A stretch of 64,000 nt of DNA, taken from positions 242,381 through 306,380 of the forward strand of contig MNCI01003443.1 in the NCBI GenBank assembly GCA_015680685.1, written 5' to 3'. Below, piece by piece: positions 49,264-58,738 of this stretch (positions are counted from its first letter, which is position 1; every line of letters begins with the position of its first letter). The notes under the pieces are model-generated. The model made no database searches and was not told the origin of the DNA. It saw only the letters and a list, made by a program, of their open reading frames with translations. Source of the DNA: Gnetum montanum. Lineage: Eukaryota > Streptophyta > Gnetopsida > Gnetales > Gnetaceae. The position numbers and the translations under genes were made by a program.

Positions 49264-49277
49264 TAGTTGTGGGGGTA
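49264..49277 (+). promoter_or_regulatory. Polypurine tract of Ath6
   Basis: TAGTTGTGGGGGTA abuts TGATGAGTC of the 3' LTR. Confidence 0.85.
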
Positions 49278-49950
49278 TGATGAGTCATATTTTTAGATCA
49301 TGTTGATGAGATGCCATTAATGCAACCTCGTCAACATGATCCTATCAATAGGATGCTATCATTGGAACCACATCAACGGGATCTCATCAACATGATCCCA
49401 TCGATGTGGTGTTTAACACATTGATGTGTACCCATCAACATGGCATCCTATTTCTACCTATAAATGTATGGTAGGATCTTTTCATAGTTTTAGTTAAGTG
49501 CTTGCTATTTTTCCATTTGAGAGTTAGAATGTTTTTTAAGTGCCTATAGTAGAAGTCAAAGAGTGTATGGATCTTTATTTGAGCATTGTTGTACCCAAGC
49601 ACCTTAGTGTGGATGGCAATAAAGATAAGATTTTCTAATAAAACCTTACAGCACTTGGAATAGATTAATTATTTCCTTAAGCATTTAATATTCATGCAAT
49701 TTAGAATAATGTTTTTAAGTAATTAATTAATCTTGATTAAATAGCACACATAAAATCATATTCCTCAGTTACACTTAACCATACCCTTGTACTTCACAAG
49801 TGGAACTGGGAAGACAATAATTGCAATAGTTAGATTCACCTCCTAGAACCAGTGTACTTAGAAACCTAAAGTCTTCAAAATTTGACTAGATCATTAAGTG
49901 AACACTAGTGATTCATATGATTTGTTGTAGGGTATACTCGTTGCTCATTA
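49278..49950 (+). repeat. 3' LTR of Ath6
   Basis: 673 bp, TGATGAGTCATATTTTT to TTGCTCATTA (last CATCA decayed). Same order of blocks as the 5' LTR, but with more U3 CATCAACATGATCCC-type units and a deletion of roughly 220 bp after AGCACACATAA. Confidence 0.9.
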
Positions 49951-50323
49951 CTTACTATTTACAAAGGCAACAATGGTTACATCTAATGTAGTTAAGTACT
50001 AGTATGTAGATTATCTTACCTATCTACTCAATCAAGAAGTCCCTACTGAATAAAACAAGTGAAAGAAACATCAATTTGTATACCATGTTAAACACTACAT
50101 GGAGATAGAGGGTATTCTTTATAAAATTTGTGCAAATGGCCTTGTGTGATGGTGTGCTTTGAAAGAACATCAATTTAGAATTGTCCAAGATGCTTACAAG
50201 GGGTCTTGTGGAGGTCACTATGCTAGGATGTAAATGACCATTAAAATTTTCATGGTTGGAAACTTTTGGATAATAATCTATAGGCATGATCATTACTTTG
50301 TTGATTCATGTCAAAGATATCTA
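49951..50323 (+). pseudogene. pol: Ath5 pol, right part (integrase N-terminus)
   Basis: Continues the frame broken at 37,224: LLFTKATM, then DYLTYLLNQEVPTE, KHYMEIEGILYKICANGLV and KGSCGGHYARM. It ends in the zinc-binding region (VDSCQRY) where LARD2 begins. This is the integrase HHCC region; the catalytic core is absent from the window. Confidence 0.8.
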
Positions 50324-50614
50324 TTGAGTTATGATACTTAGAAAAGTAGATTTAAAAAAACTAGAAATACCTTGATAACTATTATAATTAAAGAACATAT
50401 TGAAATTGTAACACTATATAAATGCTATAATGGCCAGAGTGTTAATCGCATATGTTATACCCAAAATAGTTAAAAATATTAACAGAGATGAATAACATTA
50501 TACAATATGTCTTTGTTATCTATTGTTACTATCTTTTTATGTATGAACAAACAAGAATCAATACATATATAGTTTAGGAAAAATAGTCATATCAACAAGA
50601 TGAATAGACACAAC
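50324..50614 (-). repeat. LARD2 LTR, first piece
   Basis: The reverse complement follows the middle and end of the LARD1 LTR, for example TAATAGTTATCAAGGTATTTC against TAATAGTTATCAAATTGTTTC. Diverged, no ORF. Confidence 0.6.
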
Positions 50615-51080
50615 TGTTAGAGATCTAACATGTTCTAGAAAGCTTAAGAAATTATTTAGTGTTTATATTCTATAACATCATTAATATTTGTGTACATTGT
50701 CATGGTGTACCACACTATCTATAGTGTTGGTATATTACATAACTTATTATTTATAGTTTGTTACAAATAACTAGTTCTTCAACTTATATTAAGTAATCAT
50801 TGTGTTTGCTCATTTTCTGAATGTAACTATTATTTTTTATCAATATAATTGTTGATTATAGTTTTCTCTTTATGTGTAACATATACATCTAATAATAGAG
50901 ACACATCATTTAATACTATTCTTTTCTATTTATTCTATTTATAAGTTAGATATAACCTATATGCATAATATCATGGGTTATATCATATCTCACAATATGC
51001 ATCTATTTTTGTATTTTAATAGTCATCTAGTTGTCTCTAATTTCTTCAACTTGGTAGTTTGAATATCACAAAACTTAACA
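50615..51080 (+). repeat. 5' LTR of LARD1
   Basis: TGTTAGAGATCTAACATG ... AAAACTTAACA; TGTTA/TAACA termini; immediately followed by the PBS. Closely paralleled by 53,954-54,430. Confidence 0.85.
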
Positions 51081-51096
51081 TGGTATCAAAGCCAAG
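51081..51096 (+). promoter_or_regulatory. Primer-binding site of LARD1 (tRNA-iMet type)
   Basis: TGGTATCAAAGCCAAG against the common TGGTATCAGAGCC of plant LTR retrotransposons, complementary to initiator tRNA-Met. Confidence 0.85.
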
Positions 51097-51539
51097 TTTT
51101 GATGAATTTATTAATCAACATTGTGAAACATTTGTGTTGCTATGGTGGGTGGTTAATTGCATTTAATGTAAAGATAAGTATAAAAATCAACAATAAAATT
51201 TCAATTAAAACATTTGTAAAGAAATCAAAAAATGTCAAAGAGAGCTCAACGTAACTTGAGAATCTTATTTTAAAGCATATTAAGTTTTAAACTATTTACT
51301 CACTTCAAGTATCATCTATAAGTATTTAAAGTATGATTTACAATTGAAATATCATTTTTTTCTATTTAATTTTTAAAAAATAAGTTGCTTCATGATTTTC
51401 TTAATCGATTAATTATGTAAATATATATTCCAAAATTTAAATTAGTTTAGAAATAGGAAAATTTTATGCACTAAATTGGATTTATAGCACATGTTATTTT
51501 CTACCATGAAAAATATAATTTTAAAAACCCTTAATTTTT

Positions 51540-53386
51540 CAAAGGTTGTAGAGTAACTATTTGTTGAAATGGTTTGCAATAGAAGAGGATAAGGACATTC
51601 ATAGGGATCTTCTAAAAGGAAGCAAAATGAATGCTTCCTATCACCAATCTCTTTTGAACATATGCAAAGTGACATACCATCATCATCACCACTACCAACA
51701 CCATGACCTAGAAGACACCACAAAAATCCCCACAGTGAAGCCTCTAGTTCAAAGGACAACATCAAGAAAGTGAAATTACACTCTATGATGTTTGTTTACT
51801 TTGAAGGTGTGGCTAATAAAATAAAAAAATTTAATATGATTTTATCTAAAGATGCATATGCTAGATACTTGGCCCTGAAGATAAGCATCTAGGATTATTA
51901 TTATGATTTAAGATTGGTTACCAAGTTGGTAAAGTTTGGTCATCATGCTAACTTAGAAAGGTCTATCTTGACATTTTTTGTAGAGTTTACAATATTAAGG
52001 AATGATGCAATGTTTGATAATTTCATGATGAATTACAATAATAGCTACTTCATCTATCAAGCTAGAAATACCTAGATATTTTCTAGGATTCAAAATAGGT
52101 TCTTGTGGTTCTATGTTCATATGGTAAAAAATATTTTACATTAAAAAAGGTAGTATTCCCTAGCCACTAGTTGTTATGTTATATTAATGAAGATGAATGG
52201 GGAAAAGAATGCACCGCCACCATCATGAGATTCCTAATTTCATAGCTAATAATGTCATTCTCTAGTTTTGTTAACTTCATTGCTTGCTACATTGCATGAA
52301 AGATAGGAAGAGTGCAATATATTAGCCTTTGTTATGTTTATTCTATGTCATGATGAGGGAGGGAAGCCATGTTGTTTGGTATTCCATTCTCAAGATGGAA
52401 ATGAGGAACATGTTTATCATATTATACTACATCTTCTCCTTATTTTTTTCCTATGGCTACCTCTTACCAACATTTATCAAAGTATTTAATAATTATAACA
52501 TTTTTGATGTCACCAAAGTAGTGAAAGGTAATAATAAAGCATTAGTTTGATAGTTATTTCTTAAAGCTTTCTCAAAGCCAATGTAGACTTAATGTTTATG
52601 AAATATAATACAATGAGATATTATTTTAGAGTAGAAGACTACATTGCAATGTTGAGAAATAATAAAATAGTTTTTGATGTTTCCTTAGCATAAAATAAGA
52701 CATTAAATAAATATCTAACTACCATTTATTAATAGAAGGAGAAATATGCCAAAGCTTTTGACAAATTCAAAGGATAGGTTGAAGGAGTAATAAAGGTTGC
52801 AAAGAAATAGTATCAAGAATTAGCAACACTAAAGTAAGCAAGGGATACCATGGGTTTTAGAACTAAAATAGAGCTCACGAGTAGATTATGAAAATTAATG
52901 GTGCAAACTATGAAGTTAGAGGATGACAAGCTTACAATGAAAAATAAGATCTATGAACTCCAAGAAGAGATTAACTCCTTACAAAACTGTGTGAAGGATC
53001 TAACTACTCAAAAGAATGAATTATTATAGACCTTTAGAATAGAGCGGAAGAAATTAGAAGCCATAGTGAATAATCTGTAATAGTAGGTAATAACTAATAG
53101 TTCTATAACTCATTATAAAAAAATGTTAAAACTTTCCTTAAGAAAAGGCTTTAAGCTTCGACTTCTTACCACTATGGTGCCACCATTTTTGAAGTATAGA
53201 TATAGAAGATGTTTGCTGAAACTAAAGTTAAAGAATCAACTAAAGAAGTTTCACCATCATCCTTTAATTCTTGTAGTTCCCAATAAATCCATGGTAAAGG
53301 ACTCTATAGCAAAGTCACAACTAGAATCATCATCAAATATTTTTAATAATATTATGAATGTAAATATATATTTCTTTATTGATTGA
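51540..53386 (+). pseudogene. Degenerate LARD1 ORF: unknown N-domain plus coiled coil
   Basis: Not recognised. Readable pieces: a His-rich stretch (51,676-51,704 encodes HHHHHYQHH); a segment with MMFVYFEGVANKIKKF and KDAYARYLALKI (about 51,787-51,890); TFFVEFTILRND; REGSHVVWYSILKMEMRNMF (about 52,350-52,410); then a clear coiled-coil stretch at about 52,740-53,060 (MKLEDDKLTMKNKIYELQEE, KKLEAIVNNL); then SPSSFNSCS and ESSSNIFNNIMNVNI. The last part reappears in LARD2 (DFASKSKAKSSSNIFNNLMN). No protease or polymerase motifs. Frame changes and stops make it non-functional here. Confidence 0.5.
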
Positions 53387-53940
53387 TGATTCAAGTTACT
53401 TAATTTACTTATTTGTATTAACATACTTATGACCTCTTGTATTGGATGATGAATTTATTAAATTTTTAATTTCCCATGATAAGCATGTGTTCTTTTTTTA
53501 TGGTTTTACATTTTTTTATATTGTAATATATTTTTAAAAATATATAAGAGATACTTGCCCCTAATATCTCTAGTCATTTTTTTCTTACACTTCAAGAGTC
53601 ATCTAACACAACCAACTTAATTTACAACATTTGTTTAGCAAAGGAAAGTTTCCTACTATCATATTATGTTCATGATAATATTGGATTTAATAATTGAAGT
53701 TAGAATTAGTATCTCAGTAGCTCTTTTGGACATTTAGTGCTCATTATGAATGCATTTTTTTGTAATGGGAATTCCATTTTAAGAGCATTACTCCACAACC
53801 ATTGATTTTGCTTATAAATTTCAAGTTCATGTAGTATTGTGAAGTTTAGAAATGATGTGATGTTTTTATTATCACTTATTTTATCAATGTCATGGATTTA
53901 ATTTTAAATAATGAAGTAGCATTATCCATCTCCATGTTAA

Positions 53941-53953
53941 GCTTGGGAGGTAG
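53941..53953 (+). promoter_or_regulatory. Polypurine tract of LARD1
   Basis: GCTTGGGAGGTAG directly precedes the 3' LTR. The surrounding CCATGTTAAGCTTG is repeated, reversed, at the same place in LARD2 (54,592-54,614). Confidence 0.7.
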
Positions 53954-54430
53954 TCTTAGAGATGTAAGGTATTCTAGAAAGCTTAACATGTTAATTCATG
54001 TCTGTATTCTATAACACCATGAATATTTTTGTACACCATCATAGTGTATCATAGCATCTGTGGTGTTGGTGTATTACATAACTTATTATTTACAATTTTT
54101 TGCAAATAATTCAATTCTTAAACCTATATTAACTAATCATCATGTCTGCTTATTCTATTGATATGATTATTTTTTTTATCTATATAAGTGTTGATTTTGG
54201 TTTTCTCTAAGTGTGCAACATATACATCTAATAACAAAGATACATCATTTATTACTATTCTTCTCTTTTTATTTCTTTTTGTAGTTTGGACACACCATAT
54301 ACACATAACATCATGAGTTATATCATATTTCATAATGTGCATCTATTTTGATATTCTAATAGTTATCAAATTGTTTCTAATTTCTTGGACCTAGTGGTTT
54401 GAATATAACAAAACTTAACAATGAAAAATA
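53954..54430 (+). repeat. 3' LTR of LARD1
   Basis: TCTTAGAGATG (TG changed to TC) ... AAAACTTAACA, matching 50,615-51,080 over its length, with TTACATAACTTATTATTTA and CAACATATACATCTAATAA blocks. Confidence 0.85.
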
Positions 54431-54591
54431 GTTAAAACTAATTACAAGATGTAAATAATAGAATTATTAATAACAAAATTTAGCTAACAAGTATCAACAC
54501 CATGATACTATACTGTAAATATTAAGAGTGTTACAAAATATAGTACTTGTTTAACATGTTGAACTTGATAAAATATATCAAATCTTTAGTA
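54431..54591 (-). repeat. LARD2 LTR, second piece
   Basis: Minus strand TACTAAAGATTTGATATA ... aligns with the start of the LARD1 LTR and is followed by the PPT. LARD1 interrupts it at 54,430/54,431; a clean target duplication is not visible. Confidence 0.6.
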
Positions 54592-54623
54592 CCATCCCTC
54601 AAGCTTAACATGGAAAACTATAA

Positions 54624-55117
54624 TGTTACTTTACTATCTAAAAACCAATCTATGATGATTATAAGTTAAGTAATAAAAAAATATCACCTCATTATTTTTC
54701 TCTACTAGACTATATGAATTAGATATTCATAATCATAGAAAATGGTTATGGAATAATGCTCTCAAGAGGAATTTTGTTTCATATAATGCATTTCATAATG
54801 AACATTGTATGATCAATAAAATAACAAGTTATATCTCTAATTAGTAAAACTCTTATTATAAATATAATANGTGTTACTTTACTATCTAAAAACCAATCTA
54901 TGATGATTATAAGTTAAGTAATAAAAAAATATCACCTCATTATTTTTCTCTACTAGACTATATGAATTAGATATTCATAATCATAGAAAATGGTTATGGA
55001 ATAATGCTCTCAAGAGGAATTTTGTTTCATATAATGCATTTCATAATGAACATTGTATGATCAATAAAATAACAAGTTATATCTCTAATTAGTAAAACTC
55101 TTATTATAAATATAATA
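54624..55117 (+). repeat. Exact 246-bp duplication flanking a single N
   Basis: 54,624-54,869 is repeated at 54,872-55,117 with no difference that I can see, separated by N (54,870) and one G. Everything else in the window has diverged copies, so perfect identity next to an undetermined base points to an assembly join, not biology. Confidence 0.9.
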
Positions 55118-55150
55118 TGATAGTGACCAAGTTTTCTTTTCCAAAACAAT

Positions 55151-55309
55151 AAAGTGTTAGCCTAGTGGTATGGATCTTGGCCTAATAACCCCATATCATA
55201 GGTTTGATTCTACTAGGTAGCCCTGAGTTATAAACTTTCTTAAAACCTTGGGATGTACCTATGTTTTACTTATTTCAATTTTCAACACCCCTCTAAGTTT
55301 TTTTTTTTT
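55151..55309 (+). mobile_element. tRNA-derived SINE with oligo-T tail
   Basis: Internal pol III promoter: A box TTAGCCTAGTGG (55,157-55,168) and B box GGTTTGATTCT (55,201-55,211), spaced as in a tRNA. A non-tRNA body of about 90 bp ends in 12 T (55,298-55,309). Flanked by a 10-bp target duplication CCAAAACAAT (55,141-55,150) / CCAAACCAAT (55,310-55,319), one mismatch. Oligo-T tails are known for some plant SINE families such as rice p-SINE1. Confidence 0.8.
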
Positions 55310-55490
55310 CCAAACCAATGTTTTATATTCATTTTTTTATTTCAATAGTTCATAAAATGTAAAGGAAAATGACTAAATATATTGGAGTAATCATCTTATT
55401 TAAAACATCTTACAACATAACTAAATACTTAACCATAGAAAAGAAAATAAATGTTTATCATGGAAAATTAAAATTAAATAACTTCACTAT

Positions 55491-55844
55491 CTAACAGATG
55501 ATGTATAAATAAACAAATCTAAATAAGGAATTATAATAGCATGAAATATTAATCAAAAATGAGTCTATATTTGCATTCATTAAATTATTAAATATGTTTG
55601 ATGATGATTTTGCCTTAGATTTTGAAGCAAAGTCTTTCATCATCGATTCTTTAGAAGCTCTAGAAGATTTAGAAGATGATGGTGGAATTTCTTCACCTAA
55701 TTCTTTTAAATCTACATTACCATATTCCTTTTGTATCTTAGCTTTCACTTCATTATATGTTGTCAAAATTGATGATGGTTTTGACATCCCATTCTTGGAT
55801 GTCATGGAAAGTATCAAATATATATTACATTTGATATTATGCAT
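55491..55844 (-). pseudogene. LARD2 ORF fragment (Lys/Ser-rich C-terminal region)
   Basis: 117-codon open frame. NEVKAKIQKEYG and PPSSSKSSRASKESMMKDF lead to SKAKSSSNIFNNLMNANI, homologous to the end of the LARD1 ORF (53,300-53,386). Function unknown. It shows that the coiled-coil ORF belongs to the element family and is not a one-off capture. Confidence 0.55.
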
Positions 55845-56182
55845 AATGAAAATAATATGGAAAATGCAAAAGAAAATAAATAATGTATATGGGTTATGCT
55901 CTAAAGGTTCCTTAGGGTTATCTTATTTTGACATTTATCTCTTAGAAGCAATCCCATTCTTGAGAGGAAACTATCAAATCTTTATTTAGTATCTCATTTT
56001 ATGCCAAAGTAGCATCAAACATAGTTTTTTTTATTTCTTAGCATGGTATTATAAACCTTGGCCTTAAAATAATAGCATACTATGATGTAGTTTATGATCA
56101 TTAAATCATATAACAAATCATTACTTGCCACTATGACATTAATCTTTGAAAGCCTTCTAAGATCCTTATTTACCATCTATTT

Positions 56183-57088
56183 TGATGACCAATGAGGTAC
56201 GCCTATGCCCAACCATATGAATTACTAAGGCATTATGCATGATCCTATCGAATTCGATGGACCTATAGTTATCTCATACACTAGTTCCTCTAGGAAGTGA
56301 AATGGTGTTGAGAACGTTCATTGTCTTCCCAAATACACTTGTGAGGCTCAAGGGTATGGTTTAAGTATAATTGAGGTATATGAATTTTTGTTGTTCTATA
56401 TTTTATGGATGTAATTACCTACAATAAGAATAAGGGTAGAGTAGATTGAAAACTAATGTCTATTGTCTATCTAGCCTAACATAAGTTACCGCCCCCACTT
56501 TCTTAAACACATCCTAAACTCATATAGCACTACTAGGCTACCAAATGTTAAGCATTGCTAAGTTCCCAAGTACTATATGAATGCTTGAAGTGGTTGTGCT
56601 TAACTGCTAAAAATAAATTACTTAATCAAATGCATTAAAGTAAAGAATAAGATAGTCAAATACAATAAGGAAAATATTAAGCTATTCTCAGTGTTGCAAG
56701 GATTGTCAAAAGAGTTCATTTTATTTCTGTCACACTACTATCCTTAGGTACATTAGTGCTTGAACAAAGAATTGTACACACTTTGGACTCCTTCTGCAAG
56801 CACTCAAAAAATATTCTAACTCTAAGGAAAATAAACTACAAGGGCTTCACTACTTTGACTAGAAAATCTAAACTATGATGATGAAAACTAGATCCCAAAC
56901 ATGGTATTTATATACTTGGGGTATATACCCCAATGTCAAACCAAGGCCCAGACATCACATACCCAACGTTGCAGCCAACACAAATGGTGATTCATTATAC
57001 CCCCACAACTAAATGAAAACTCATCCTCAAGTGAAGAAGAGGAGGAACAAGTTCTTTAAAACATAACATATCGAGTAGGTATGGAATT
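56183..57088 (-). mobile_element. Ath7: 3' LTR and 3' end of an Athila-type element
   Basis: LTR 56,183-56,997 (TGATGACCAATGAGG to TTCATTA on the plus strand), PPT at 56,998-57,011 (minus TAGTTGTGGGGGTA), and about 75 bp of 3' untranslated sequence. It is then cut by the start of Ath8 at 57,089. The remainder may lie beyond the right edge. Confidence 0.8.
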
Positions 57089-57690
57089 TGATGTGGCAAG
57101 GTATCCCTACGCTCAACCATATGAATACAAGAGTACACACACGATCCGATTGAATTCCAAGGACTAAGTGCTTATGCACCTTCACAGAACCTAGACGGGT
57201 TAGTTAATCATTGTCTTTCCAAGCTTACTTGTATAGCATGATTGTATGGTTAAGTAAACTTGAGGTGTGTGATTTTTATATATTTTCTGATTTTTTATGT
57301 CCTAGTGCTACAAAAGGAGAAGTGAACTAATTAAGTAACTAATTTAATTTAACTAATCGACTATGCTCTAGCTAGTCCTAACACCAGCATCCATTCCCAC
57401 TTGCCATAAACATCCTAAACCAATGCAACACTACTGTGATTACCAAATGCTAATTGTTACTGGGTTACCAAGTGTTCCACGCATGCTCAAAGTGGTCATA
57501 CTAAGTGTGCTTAGTTGGGAGAGTTAACAAGGTGAGAGAGAGAACATTAATTAACTAAGGAAAGCATTAAATAACTATAAATAATATTAAATAAGATATT
57601 CTAAATGCTGCAAGGGTTATCACAAAGTTCATATTTATTTCTGGCCACAAGGTGTGCTCAGGTACACAATGCTTGAATAGATGATATCTA
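57089..57690 (-). repeat. Truncated 3' LTR of Ath8
   Basis: Plus strand TGATGTGGCAAGGTATCCC through the AACCATATGAATAC, GTATGGTTAAGTAAACTTG and GCAAGGGTTATCAC blocks. Similarity to other LTRs stops near 57,685, before the U3. An (GA)n microsatellite at 57,712-57,727 follows. Confidence 0.75.
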
Positions 57691-57710
57691 GGCCTTCATT
57701 TGATAGCTTG

Positions 57711-57868
57711 AAGAGAGAGAGAGAGAGAAAAGAAAATGAGGCACATTGTTGCCAATGTCAAAACTATGCACTCCATTGTTCATCCATAGCCACATGTATA
57801 AACTTTTTCCTTGCGTAAACACTTCAGCTTCAATCCATCTTGGATGCTTCCCTTCTATCTCGGTCCAT
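57711..57868 (-). pseudogene. ORF2 5' fragment of Ath8
   Basis: Homologous to the Ath1 fragment at 1-138: WIEAEVFTQGKSLYMWLWMN against WSSAEEAMQGERSMAHLWMD. It ends at the fusion with the LTR. One 1-bp length difference near the start relative to Ath1. Confidence 0.45.
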
Positions 57869-58738
57869 TATTCATGTGATCACCATATGCACACACAACA
57901 CAGTCATGAATTAGCAAGGATAGATAATATACAATGTAGTTGATACCTTGCCCCGATATGAAGTACCTTGGTTGGGTTACGGTATGGTATATACTAGGTT
58001 AGAGGTTTATGATTGATAACTACCCAAGGTGTAGGGGTAAGATAGGTATGGAATGGAAAAATTTGTGATAGGGCCCCCACAACTAATAGTGAACCTCTGG
58101 TAGCAATAAGATGGAAAAATTGAAGGAACAAGAAAGATGAGAAAAATAACAATGGTGAAGCCAATAAAATGGATTTCATGGATGGGGATGGATGAACATA
58201 CGTCATTCCTGATGTTTGGTCATTGGCAAAATGGTAGAAAACCCATGAAAAGCATCCAAGTACCTAAGAGAATATCCAGCACAAGTGCATCGAATCCCCT
58301 TGAAGTCACACCCTTTTCAACCATTGAGTCCTTCCTTGGTTTGAAGAATACCTAGCCACCAATTAATTAATAAGTCCATTTGGAAAAAGGGATAGTACAA
58401 TTCCAAAGCCAAGGGAGACCACAGAGTTAAATGGAGGAATGGATGACGTGGACTTATTGCCTATTTTATCAAAAGAAACATATCTTAGTATCAACATTGA
58501 AAATCAAAGGTAAAAAACCCAACATTAACAATCAACACCATTATAATTCAATCCACCATCATGAGCACTTATTATATGACGAATGAAAGTAAATCAAAAA
58601 AATAAAGAAATAATAAAAATGGTAAGGATGGTGTAAAACAAAAATAAGTAAATATGAAAAAATGTGTAAAATAAAAATGTGTAAAACAAAAATATAAAAA
58701 AAATAGGTGAGGGCTTAGAATGGTTAGCATTGGTGGCC
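57869..58738 (-). other. Ath8 pre-ORF2 and post-pol spacer
   Basis: Non-coding; parallels Ath1 139-1,804. The PPT-like CCCCCACAACTAATAG lies at 58,074-58,089 and GGTTCAC at the donor position. The ATGTGTAAAACAAAA units near 58,660-58,700 are few compared with Ath1. Confidence 0.65.

Larger units (their letters stand above)
37225..49950 (+). mobile_element. Ath6: full-length Athila-type element nested in Ath5
   Basis: The only copy with both LTRs. Removing it rejoins Ath5: CCTAATGAGCTAC on the left and TATTTACAAAGGCAACAATG on the right give a continuous FPNELL-FTKATM reading, equivalent to FPDENLFTKAKM in Ath3. A decayed 5-bp target duplication (GCTAC / CTTAC) is compatible. Internal order: PBS, leader, gag-protease, pol, spacer, U3-like region, ORF2, PPT. 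Confidence 0.9.
50615..54430 (+). mobile_element. LARD1: non-autonomous LTR retrotransposon with tRNA-Met-type PBS
   Basis: Two LTRs (466 and 477 bp) flank a 2.87-kb interior without any RT, RNase H or integrase motif I can find. It has a canonical PBS, a PPT, and one long degenerate ORF. The long interior makes it LARD-like and not a TRIM. The superfamily cannot be told from the interior. Confidence 0.75.
50324..56182 (-). mobile_element. LARD2: minus-strand non-autonomous LTR element, split by LARD1
   Basis: Its 3' LTR (minus) occurs in two pieces, 50,324-50,614 and 54,431-54,591, with LARD1 between them. PPT at 54,592-54,605 (minus CTTGAGGGATGG), then an internal region to about 56,182 with the homologous Ser-rich ORF end (55,491-55,844). 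The 5' LTR was not found. It also contains an N-flanking duplication and a SINE. Confidence 0.65.

Noticed and set aside
51676-51704. Poly-histidine stretch as a metal-binding protein
   Set aside because: CAT/CAC run inside a stop-ridden retroelement ORF; no supporting domain.
56040-56070. TTAGCATGGTATTATAAACC as a plus-strand LTR end plus tRNA-Met PBS
   Set aside because: No LTR sequence upstream and only partial match to TGGTATCAGAGC.
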